Below are positions 53,201-59,899 of a stretch of 64,000 bases of DNA, piece by piece. Position numbers and translations under genes: made by a program. The notes under the pieces are model-generated. The model was given only the letters and a program-made list of their open reading frames with translations, ran no database searches and was not told the origin of the DNA. Source of the DNA: Streptomyces spiroverticillatus (GTDB lineage Bacteria > Actinomycetota > Actinomycetes > Streptomycetales > Streptomycetaceae); assembly GCA_014650415.1 (NCBI GenBank), contig BMUX01000006.1, forward strand, positions 372,001 through 436,000, read 5' to 3'. Position 1 is the first letter of the stretch, and every line of letters starts with the position of its first letter.

Positions 53201-53547
53201 GCCCGGACATAGCCGAGCGCGTCGTCCGTGCGGCCCACGGTCGCGCCCTGCACGCCGTTGAACTGGGCCTTGACCTGCTCGGTGGCGCCCGGCGCGGTGG
53301 CCACCATCACGGTGACGTCCTTCGCGCCCGAGTTCTGCGCCTCGGTGAGCAGCGCCTCGTCGACGCTGCCGAGCTTGGCCTCGGCGGCCTTGGGGGCCGG
53401 GGGAGTCGGGTCCGGGGCGCCCGCGGCGAAGGCCGGCAGCGGCGCCGCCGCACACAGCGCGGCGACCAGCGAGGCCGCGAAGGCTATTCGCGCGGTACGT
53501 CTGACACCGCCCGCGCGGGGCGCGGAGGGCTGGGGGGTGGCGGTCAT
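50251..53547 (-). CDS. Secreted subtilisin-like (S8) serine protease
   Basis: The 1098-residue preproprotein starts at ATG 53547, with AGGGA 5 bases upstream. It has a Sec signal (IAFAASLVAALCAAAPLPAFAAG), then a propeptide to about residue 180. The catalytic triad is D210 (GILDSGVD), H385 (SEHGTHVAG) and S581 (QGTSMASP), with oxyanion Asn in SAGNSGPG. An insert of about 140 residues between D and H carries two EF-hand-like calcium loops (D291-x-N-x-DG and D316-x-D-x-DG). C-terminal beta-sandwich domains with Cys-containing NCYPNYNNPANTC follow. It is an extracellular protease that would feed peptides to the neighbouring aminopeptidases. Confidence 0.92.
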   Translation of the reverse strand: MTATPQPSAPRAGGVRRTARIAFAASLVAALCAAAPLPAFAAGAPDPTPPAPKAAEAKLGSVDEALLTEAQNSGAKDVTVMVATAPGATEQVKAQFNGVQGATVGRTDDALGYVRATLPTAKAEAALKAAAKLSSVQAIDLKQEIKLDDPTPSGDRAEGAAKAGKGSYPGPDKNTPAENPYNPSFETGAVDFVKKNPQADGRGVTIGILDSGVDLGHPALQKTTTGERKIVDWVTATDPVADGDLTWRPMLTEVKGPTFTAGGRTWTAPAGTYKFNVFRENATTGGDAKGDLNRDGDTTDVWGVLYDQAAGTVRVDLDNDGDFADETAMTPYKDKFQVGYFGKDNPATDVVEQVPFVVEFRKDVVYNAAGAKADFVNIGLIESEHGTHVAGITAANKLFGGKMNGAAPGAKLVSSRACTWDGGCSNIALTEGMTDLVKNRGVDIVNMSIGGLPALNDGNNARAALYTRLIDQYGVQLVISAGNSGPGTNTIGDPGLADKVISVGASISKETWAANYGSAVKTKYAMMPFSSRGPREDGGFAPTITAPGASINTTQTWLPGGPTLESGYGLPAGYSMLQGTSMASPQAAGASALLISAAKQAKLDLTPAKLRTALVSQADHIKGAQAHEQGAGLINVVDAWKSLKKGATAHEYTVKAPVDTAIDEALKTPGFGTGLYDREGGLKAGQKKTYDITVTRTTGPAGAVRHELHFENNDGTFKVVGDDVVKLPLNQPVTVKVSAQPRTGGIHSAVLELSDNATEGIDKQILTTVVVADEVAKPSYALKKTGTVQRNAPTSYFLNVPQGAKNLEVALSGLAAGSQTRFISIHPYGVPSDPTATTNCYPNYNNPANTCRPDVRSYANPAPGVWEIEVEARRTSPLLDNPYTLDVTLLGADFDPAVKVVPEAKVGTPAPVEWKVTNNFGPLTGKLKGGSLGSAKVAKPTIKQGETQETTLVLGEGVERLDVAIGKVSDAKADLDLVVLKDGKEVGKSADGDSEEAVSLVKPAAGTYTFVVDGYSIPAGTTTYDYRDVFFSPSLGTVSTDESQQIQLAGGASAQVTASVNVGGAAPEGRQFFGEVQLLNARGTAAGKGSVQIEKVVQ

Positions 53548-53880
53548 GTGCATCCCTGAATGTGAAGGATCTGGAAGAAATCCGGACGGAACCTTGTAAG
53601 AAAGGGTTCGGATTTCGGTGCCCAATGACCGGTCAGCATGTCGTAAGTGACAGTTGTTTGGGGAGAGTTGACTGAGGCGTAATGGTCCCTGGCATGAACC
53701 CGCCACTGGCACGACTCCGCCTCAGGGGAACCGGCTGCCCGATACACGCGACTCGGCCGCCCGGCACACCCGAATCCGCCGCCCGTCGCGTGCGGACTTC
53801 CGGGGCGCCCGGGGCGCGTCGCCGCACCCGTCTGCGCCCGATCCGGGTGCGCGGGGGCGGGTACCGCCTAGCCTCTCCAG
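53548..53880. other. Divergent intergenic region, subtilase/Nudix
   Basis: It spans 333 bases with no gene. The 120 bases next to the protease start are AT-richer and include TTGACT (53669-53674) on the plus strand and CTGTCACTTACGACA on the minus strand, a possible protease promoter region. The Nudix side contains CCTAGCCT 9 bases before its ATG, compatible with a short-leader or leaderless start. Confidence 0.45.
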
Positions 53881-54336
53881 ATGAACGCAGAGTTGAGAGT
53901 GGCCGCCTACGCCGTGTGCGTACGGGACGAGAAGGTGCTGCTGGCCCGCTGGGTGGCCCGGGACGGCGCGAAACGCTGGACGCTGCCGGGCGGCGGCCTC
54001 GAACACGGCGAGGACCCCCTGGAGGCGGTCGTCCGCGAGGTCGACGAGGAGACCGGTTACGCGGTCGAACCGGTGCAGCTCCTCGGACTGGACTCCATCC
54101 GGCGGCGCTACCCGCGCCGCCTCGGATCCTTCGCGGACTTCCAGGGACTGCGCATCGTGTACGAGGCGAGGATCACCGGCGGCGAGCTGCGCCACGAGAC
54201 GGGCGGCTCCACCGACCTCGCCGCCTGGCACCCCCTCGAAGCCGTCACCTCCCTCGACCGGGTCGAACTCGTCGACACCGGCCTGGAACTGTGGCGCACC
54301 CGGCCGGCCAACGGCCGGGTGAAGTCCACCTCCTGA
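53881..54336 (+). CDS. Nudix hydrolase
   Basis: The 151-residue protein starts at ATG 53881. The Nudix box is complete (GGGLEHGEDPLEAVVREVDEETGYAV, matching GX5EX7REUXEEXGU). The N-terminal strand is ELRVAAYAVCVRDEKVLLARW. A housecleaning role on nucleoside diphosphate derivatives is likely, but the substrate cannot be predicted. It is convergent with the AbiEi-like gene, 54 bases away. Confidence 0.9.
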   Translation: MNAELRVAAYAVCVRDEKVLLARWVARDGAKRWTLPGGGLEHGEDPLEAVVREVDEETGYAVEPVQLLGLDSIRRRYPRRLGSFADFQGLRIVYEARITGGELRHETGGSTDLAAWHPLEAVTSLDRVELVDTGLELWRTRPANGRVKSTS

Positions 54337-54390
54337 TTCCGAGCGCCCGCCGGGTGCCCACCGCGGCCCAGGTCGCCGTCGCCCACCGGC

Positions 54391-55455
54391 TCATCGGGGG
54401 AGGACGACCACGTAGGCGGCCGGGTCGCGGTCCACGGACGCCATGAGCGCCGTGCGCACCACGGCCGCCTGCTGGTCCATCGCCTCCCGCAGCTTCTTCG
54501 GCGTCAGGTGCACCACGGTGATGCCCAGGCGCTCCAGGTGCTCGCGCTTGCGCGCGTACTCCGACCAGAGTGCGTCCTCGTCCTGGCGGGGCGCCCGGGT
54601 GTCCAGCTCGACCGCCACCGACTGGTCCGGCCAGAACGCGTCCACACCGCCCAGGTGCGGGCCGCCCGGCAGCCTCAGGTCCACGTTCCACAGCGGGTCC
54701 GGCAGCCCGAAGTCGCTCACCATCGCGTACAGCCGGTCCTCGGCGATCGACCGGCCCTCCGCCAGCAGGGCGTCCACCGCGTCGCTCACGTGCGGCCGGG
54801 TCAGCAGCCGGGCCAGGTTCAACTCGCGCACGATCGCCGCCGGTTCGCAGTGACCGCCGCGCACCGCCTCCGCCAGGATGCAGCGCACCGTGTTCGCGTC
54901 GCTCAGGTGCGCCACCGCGTCCGCGATCGCCCGCGCCACCGGGGCCACCGGCAGTCCGGTGATCACCTGGGTGCCGGGCAGTGCGTGCGCCCGTACGATC
55001 CGGACGAAACCGGTCGATCGCAGCCGCCGGGTGCGCGGCACCATCACGTCGATGTGCTCGAGCCCCAGCAGCGGCGGTGCCGATGTGAACCGGTGCAGTG
55101 CCAGGGCCGCCAGACCGGTGATCACCGCACCCTCCTCGCCCCGGCCGGTGTACAGCAGCGCCGCGTGCAGCCGCTCCTCGCTGGTCGCCATCCCCTGGTG
55201 CAGCAGGAACACCCCCGGCAGCAGCTGCTGCCACGGGCCGCCCGCCCGGCACTGTGCCGACGCCTTCGCCGCCGAGATGCCGTGCTCGCGCAGCGACGCG
55301 GTCGTCAGGACCCGGCGCTGGACGTCGGAGAGGTGACTGAGGGGCAGGGCGCGGGCGGCGGCCTCCGCGGACACCGAAGGGGACCCGGTGCGGGGTTTGG
55401 GGGCCGTGTGCGACTGGGGGGTGGACTGCGCCTGGGGGTGCGTGTCGTTGTTCAT
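54391..55455 (-). CDS. AbiEi-like winged-helix protein with DUF559-type nuclease fold
   Basis: The 354-residue protein starts at ATG 55455 (MNNDTHPQAQ). After a disordered N-terminus a winged helix is readable (VLTTASLREHGISAAKASAQCR...LLPGVFLLHQG), as in AbiEi-type antitoxins. The C-terminal part resembles DUF559/Vsr-like PD-(D/E)xK proteins: GGVDAFWPDQSVAVELDT and SEYARKREHLERLGITVVHLTP. No AbiEii toxin is adjacent, so it is an orphan of the type common in actinobacterial genomes. Its function is unknown; DNA binding or cleavage is inference. Confidence 0.78.
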   Translation of the reverse strand: MNNDTHPQAQSTPQSHTAPKPRTGSPSVSAEAAARALPLSHLSDVQRRVLTTASLREHGISAAKASAQCRAGGPWQQLLPGVFLLHQGMATSEERLHAALLYTGRGEEGAVITGLAALALHRFTSAPPLLGLEHIDVMVPRTRRLRSTGFVRIVRAHALPGTQVITGLPVAPVARAIADAVAHLSDANTVRCILAEAVRGGHCEPAAIVRELNLARLLTRPHVSDAVDALLAEGRSIAEDRLYAMVSDFGLPDPLWNVDLRLPGGPHLGGVDAFWPDQSVAVELDTRAPRQDEDALWSEYARKREHLERLGITVVHLTPKKLREAMDQQAAVVRTALMASVDRDPAAYVVVLPR

Positions 55456-55598
55456 GCCGACGACCTTCCCGCCCGTGCCCCTGCCTCTAACCGCTGTTAC
55501 AGTCCCGTCGACATTCCGGGACAACCCCGCCCTAAAGTACGGCTGTTCGACTGCCGAGCAGTACCCCGGGCGGGGCGTCGAAAACGTAGGCGCAAGAA

Positions 55599-55632
55599 AG
55601 GGCCCGGCCTCTCGCAGGAGAAGCCGGGCCCT
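55599..55632 (-). terminator. Rho-independent terminator of the second pepN
   Basis: AGGGCCCGGC (55599-55608) and GCCGGGCCCT (55623-55632) are perfect arms. On the minus strand CTTTCTTG follows, a U-rich tail. It lies just beyond the tandem 25-bp repeats. Confidence 0.78.
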
Positions 55633-55720
55633 GTCACCTCCAGAGGTGCGCGCGGATGTCACCTCCAGAGGTGCGCGCGGATGTCACCTCCAGAGGTGCG
55701 CGCGGATGTCACCTCAAGAG
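55633..55720. repeat. 3.5 tandem copies of a 25-bp palindromic unit carrying anti-Shine-Dalgarno sequence
   Basis: The units at 55633-55657, 55658-55682 and 55683-55707 are identical (GTCACCTCCAGAGGTGCGCG plus CGGAT); a diverged fourth start at 55708 includes the pepN2 stop codon. Each unit holds the inverted repeat CACCTC-CA-GAGGTG. On the plus strand TCACCTCC equals the 16S rRNA 3' anti-Shine-Dalgarno core; on the minus strand it reads GGAGGTGA. Confidence 0.92.
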
Positions 55721-58281
55721 GCGTCGCGCTCCTGCGCCCGCTGCGCCCGCGCCAGGTCGTCCCGCGCCTCCAGCACCAGACGCCGCAGCGCCGGAGCCGC
55801 CTCGGCGTGCGCGTCCAGCCACGCGTCGGTGGCGGCCAGCGTGGCGGCCGGGTCCTGGAGCGAGGGGTACAGGTCGCGGACGATCAGGACGCCGATCTGG
55901 ATGGAACGCTCGGCCCACACCCGCTCGATCGCCGCGAAGTACTTCTGTGCGTACGGCGCGAGAAGCTCGCGCTGGCTGCCCCGCATGAAGCCGGCGTTGG
56001 TGGCCTCCACCAGCGCGTTGGACAGTGCGTCGGACTCCACCACCGTCGCCCACGCCTGCGCCTTGACCGCCTCCGAGGGACGCGAGGCCAGGCACCGGAC
56101 CTGGTGCCGCTTTCCGGACGCCGTGTCGTCGCGGGCGAGTTCGGCGTCGATCGCCTGCTCGTCGGCGCGCCCGTGCGCCGCCAGCGGCGACAGGAACGCC
56201 CAGCGCAGCTCCTGGTCGACGTCCAGGCCGTCGATGCGCGCCGTACCCGCCAGCAGCCCCTCCAGGAGCTGGTAGTCGGCCTCCGAGGACGCCACGGAGG
56301 CGAAGAAACGCGCCCAGGTGAGCTGGTGCTGGCTGCCCGGCTCGGCGCTGCGCAGCTCGCGCAGCGCCCCCTCGGCGAGCGCCTGCGCCCGCTCCTTGCG
56401 CGACGCGGGCGCCACGTAGTGGGTGAGCGCCGTCTGCGTCCAGGCGTGGAGCATCTGGAGCACACCGATGTCGGACTCACGGCCCGCGAACCGCAGCACC
56501 AGGTCGAGGAAGTCCCGGGCGGGCATCAGGGCGTCCCGGGTCAGGTTCCACAGCGCCGACCAGCACAGGGCACGCGCCAGCGGGTCGGTGAGGTCGCCGA
56601 GGTGGGCGCGCAGGGTCTCCAGGGAGCCCTCGTCGAAGCGGATCTTGCAGTACGTCAGGTCGTCGTCGTTGACGAGGATCAGCGCGGGCTTCTCGGCCCC
56701 CGCCAGATCGGCCACCACGGTGCGCGGACCGGCCACGTCCGTCTCGGTGCGGGCGTAGCGCACCAGCGCGCCGCCCTCCATGCGGTACAGGCCCACCGCG
56801 ACCCGGTGCGGGCGCAGCTCCGGGTGTGACGCGGCGGCCTCCTGCACGACCGCCAGCTCGGTGATGCGGCCCTCGGCGTCGTACGTCACCACAGGGGTGA
56901 GCGAATTGACGCCGGCCGTCTGGAGCCAGGCCCGGGACCACTCGCCCAGATCCCGGCCGCTGGTCTCCTCCAGCGCCGACAGCAGGTCGCCGAGCTGGGT
57001 GTTGCCGTACGCATGCGCCTTGAAGTAGCGGCGGGCGCCCTCCAGGAAGGCGTCCCGGCCGACGTACGCCACCAACTGCTTCAGCACGGAGGCGCCCTTG
57101 GCGTACGTGATGCCGTCGAAGTTCAGCTTCGCGTCCTCCAGGTCACGGATGTCGGCCGTGATCGGGTGCGTGGACGGCAGCTGGTCGGCGCGGTACGCCC
57201 ACGCCTTGCGACGGTTGGTGAAGGTGATCCAGCCGTCGGTGAAGCGAGTGGCCTCCACCATCGAGAAGGAGCCCATGAAGTCCGCGAAGGACTCCTTCAG
57301 CCACAGGTCGTCCCACCACTGCATGGTGACCAGGTCGCCGAACCACATGTGCGCCATCTCGTGCAGGATGACGTTCGCGCGTCCCTCGTACGCCGAATTC
57401 GTGGTCTTCCCGCGGAAGATGAACTCCTCGCGGAAGGTCACCAGGCCCGGGTTCTCCATCGCACCGAGGTTGTACTCCGGCACGAAAGCCTGGTCGTACT
57501 TCCCGAAGGGGTACGGGTAGTCGAAGTTGTCGTGGAAGAAGTCCAGGCCCTGCTTGGTGATCAGGAAGACGTCGTCCGCGTCGAAGTGCTTCGCGAGCCC
57601 CTTGCGGCACATCGCACCGAGCGGGATCTCCAGCGTGGTGCCGTCGGCGAAGGTGCGCGTGTAGTTGTCGGTGACGTAGTGGTACGGACCGGCCACCACA
57701 GCGGTGATGTACGTCGAGATCGGCTTGGTCTCGGCGAACGTCCAGACGCCGTCCGCGAGGGTGCCCGCGCCGTTGCTCCACGCCGTCCAGCCCTCCGGCG
57801 CCTGCACCGAGAAGCGGTACGGGGCCTTCAGGTCCGGCTGCTCGAAGTTGGCGTACACCCGGCGGGAGTCGGCCGGCTCGTACTGCGTGTACAGGTAGAC
57901 CTCGCCGTCCTCCGGGTCGACGAAGCGGTGCATGCCCTCACCGGTGCGGCTGTAGGCGCAGTTGGCGTCGACCACCAGGACGTTCTCGGCCGCCAGGCCC
58001 TCCAGGGCGACCCGGGCCCCGTCGAAGACCTTCGCGGGGTCCAGCTGCGTGCCGTTGAGGGTCACCGCGTTCACCGAGGGGGCGAGAAGGTCCGCGAACG
58101 TCGAGGCGCCGGGCGTGGCGGCCCGGAAACGGATCGTCGTCACCGAGCGGAACGTGCGCGGGCCGTCCCCCTCGTGGTCGCCGACGGCCGACCGCAGGTC
58201 GAGCGCGACTTCGTAACCGTCGACGGACAGCAGCGCGGCCCGCTTCTGGGCTTCGTCGCGGGACAGGTTCTCACCGGGCAC
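55714..58281 (-). CDS. pepN: Aminopeptidase N (M1 family), copy 2
   Basis: The 855-residue protein starts at GTG 58281 (PGENLSRDEAQKRAALL); AAGGAG lies 5 bases upstream, and an earlier GTG at 58287 would overlap that site. It has GAMEN and the zinc motif HEMAHMWFGD...WLKESFA, all ligands present, and is full length. It is clearly paralogous to the enzyme at 45430-48006: the same N-terminal context, strong similarity throughout and a 32-base identical DNA stretch. The stop codon lies inside the fourth, diverged unit of the 25-bp repeat. Confidence 0.95.
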   Translation of the reverse strand: MPGENLSRDEAQKRAALLSVDGYEVALDLRSAVGDHEGDGPRTFRSVTTIRFRAATPGASTFADLLAPSVNAVTLNGTQLDPAKVFDGARVALEGLAAENVLVVDANCAYSRTGEGMHRFVDPEDGEVYLYTQYEPADSRRVYANFEQPDLKAPYRFSVQAPEGWTAWSNGAGTLADGVWTFAETKPISTYITAVVAGPYHYVTDNYTRTFADGTTLEIPLGAMCRKGLAKHFDADDVFLITKQGLDFFHDNFDYPYPFGKYDQAFVPEYNLGAMENPGLVTFREEFIFRGKTTNSAYEGRANVILHEMAHMWFGDLVTMQWWDDLWLKESFADFMGSFSMVEATRFTDGWITFTNRRKAWAYRADQLPSTHPITADIRDLEDAKLNFDGITYAKGASVLKQLVAYVGRDAFLEGARRYFKAHAYGNTQLGDLLSALEETSGRDLGEWSRAWLQTAGVNSLTPVVTYDAEGRITELAVVQEAAASHPELRPHRVAVGLYRMEGGALVRYARTETDVAGPRTVVADLAGAEKPALILVNDDDLTYCKIRFDEGSLETLRAHLGDLTDPLARALCWSALWNLTRDALMPARDFLDLVLRFAGRESDIGVLQMLHAWTQTALTHYVAPASRKERAQALAEGALRELRSAEPGSQHQLTWARFFASVASSEADYQLLEGLLAGTARIDGLDVDQELRWAFLSPLAAHGRADEQAIDAELARDDTASGKRHQVRCLASRPSEAVKAQAWATVVESDALSNALVEATNAGFMRGSQRELLAPYAQKYFAAIERVWAERSIQIGVLIVRDLYPSLQDPAATLAATDAWLDAHAEAAPALRRLVLEARDDLARAQRAQERDAS

Positions 58282-58457
58282 GGGCACTCCTTCGTGACAC
58301 GTATCAGACGTGGTCGCAGACGGTGTTCGACAACTTCTCGAAACAGGTCCGATCCTCCCATGTGCTCCTTACTCGGCGTGCACGGGAATGGGATGCCGTC
58401 CGCCGTGGTTGTGTGGCGCACAGCGCGCGACTTCTTGAAACATCAATGAGGAGAGAC

Positions 58458-59090
58458 ATGTCCGAGAACGCGAAGACCCCCGCCGACTTCTGGTTCGACC
58501 CGCTGTGCCCCTGGGCGTGGATGACCTCGCGCTGGATGCTGGAGGTCGAAAAGGTGCGCCCGGTCGAGGTCAACTGGCACGTCATGAGCCTGGCCGTCCT
58601 CAACGAGGGCCGCGACGACCTGCCGGAGCAGTACCGCGAGGCCATGAAGACCGCCTGGGGTCCGGTACGTGTCGTCATCGCCGCGCAGCAGCTGCACGGC
58701 GAGGAGATCACCGGCGCGCTCTACACCGCGCTCGGCACCCGCATCCACAACGAGGGCCGCGGCATCACCGACGAGGTCATCGCGGAGGCCCTCGCCGAGG
58801 TCGGACTCCCGGCCGAGCTCCTCTCGTACGCCACCTCGGACACGTACGACAAGGAACTGCGCGCCTCGCACCAGTCGGGCATCTCGCTGGTCGGCGAGGA
58901 CGTCGGCACCCCGGTCATCGCGGTGCCCGGAGCGGACGGCCAGAAGGTCGCCTTCTTCGGCCCGGTCGTCACCCCCGCCCCCAAGGGCGAGGCCGCGGCC
59001 CGGCTCTGGGACGGCACCCTGCTGGTCGCCTCCACCCCCGGCTTCTTCGAGCTGAAGCGCACCCGCACCCAGGGCCCGATCTTCGACTGA
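58458..59090 (+). CDS. DsbA-family mycothiol-dependent nitroreductase/oxidoreductase (Rv2466c-like)
   Basis: The 210-residue protein starts at ATG 58458 after GAGGAGAG. It has a thioredoxin fold with a DsbA helical insert. The active site reads DPLCPWAWMTSRW, so nucleophilic C17 is present and the usual resolving position is A20. The cis-Pro region is VGTPVIAVPG. It resembles Rv2466c, a mycothiol-linked reductase of actinobacteria. A single active Cys suggests a monothiol mechanism via mycothiol. It is divergent from the second pepN. Confidence 0.85.
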   Translation: MSENAKTPADFWFDPLCPWAWMTSRWMLEVEKVRPVEVNWHVMSLAVLNEGRDDLPEQYREAMKTAWGPVRVVIAAQQLHGEEITGALYTALGTRIHNEGRGITDEVIAEALAEVGLPAELLSYATSDTYDKELRASHQSGISLVGEDVGTPVIAVPGADGQKVAFFGPVVTPAPKGEAAARLWDGTLLVASTPGFFELKRTRTQGPIFD

Positions 59091-59096
59091 CCCCTC

Positions 59097-59140
59097 CTCG
59101 CACCCTTGCGGCGGCCCCCCCTCGCACCCTTGCGGCGGCC
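59097..59140. repeat. Two 20-bp direct repeats after the DsbA-like gene
   Basis: CTCGCACCCTTGCGGCGGCC occurs exactly at 59097-59116 and 59121-59140, separated by CCCC. It may form part of a termination or spacer element; there is no hairpin of note. Confidence 0.8.
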
Positions 59141-59196
59141 ACCCCGAGTGCCCCGCCCAACAGGCGCGAAGCGGCCACCCCGCTTAGCGTCCCCCT

Positions 59197-59802
59197 ATGG
59201 AGACAGGCGCGATACACGGCGACAGCCACATAGGCACGGACACGGCCGACCCTGAGGCCGCCCTCATATCCGGCGGCCCCGGCTCCTCCCCGTATCTGCC
59301 GAACGACAACGCCCCCCATGCCACCCTGCCCGTCCGCCCGACCGACCGAGCGGTGCGGGCAGGGTGTTCCGCCCTCGCCCGTCTCTGGTGGCTGATCGGC
59401 CTGCGCCACGCCTCCGGCACACTGCGCCACTATCTCGCCGGCACCGGTGACACCTACCGCCTCGACGCCAGCACCCTGGTCGCCCTGCCGCCCGTGCGCG
59501 CCGCGGTCAACGCCCGCCTCATGGAGGCCGAGGCAGGACAGTGGTCGCACCTGGACACCTGGCACGGTGTCACCATCGCCCCCGCCATCAGCCCCGACTG
59601 GTGGCTCGCCGTCAGAGGCGTCCAGTTCCGCGTCGAGCGCCCGAACCCGCACTACTACCGGGTGGAGTTCCACAAGACCTGGAACTTCGACCGGGGGGAG
59701 TCCGAACTCGGCATCCCCTTCACCCCCTTCGCCCGGCTCCACGAAACGGGCCTCGCCAAGGAGTTCGTCGCCGTCGGGCGCACCGGATACCTCCCCAGGT
59801 GA
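59197..59802 (+). CDS. Conserved hypothetical protein
   Basis: The 201-residue protein starts at ATG 59197, with no clear ribosome site. The N-terminal 45 residues are polar and disordered. A compact C-terminal domain is rich in Trp/Tyr/His (LARLWWLIGLRHASG; ISPDWWLAVRG; NPHYYRVEFHKTWNFDRG). There is no signal peptide or membrane helix of convincing length. I do not recognise a family. The aromatic-rich core suggests a ligand-binding fold, nothing more. Confidence 0.7.
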   Translation: METGAIHGDSHIGTDTADPEAALISGGPGSSPYLPNDNAPHATLPVRPTDRAVRAGCSALARLWWLIGLRHASGTLRHYLAGTGDTYRLDASTLVALPPVRAAVNARLMEAEAGQWSHLDTWHGVTIAPAISPDWWLAVRGVQFRVERPNPHYYRVEFHKTWNFDRGESELGIPFTPFARLHETGLAKEFVAVGRTGYLPR

Positions 59803-59899
59803 CACCCGTACCGCCGACGGCGTCTCTGCCCGAAGGCAGAGGCGCCCTCCTCCGCACGGCGTACGGGACACCCGCACACCCGCGCCCATAATTTCCGCT

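Noticed and set aside
53682..54446. Plus-strand 254-residue frame overlapping the Nudix gene
   Set aside because: It is Arg/Pro/Gly-rich and in a different frame from the clear Nudix motif protein, so it is a GC-driven shadow.
55633..55720. CRISPR array
   Set aside because: The 25-bp units are contiguous with no spacers, only 3.5 copies are present and there are no cas genes, so it is a simple tandem repeat.
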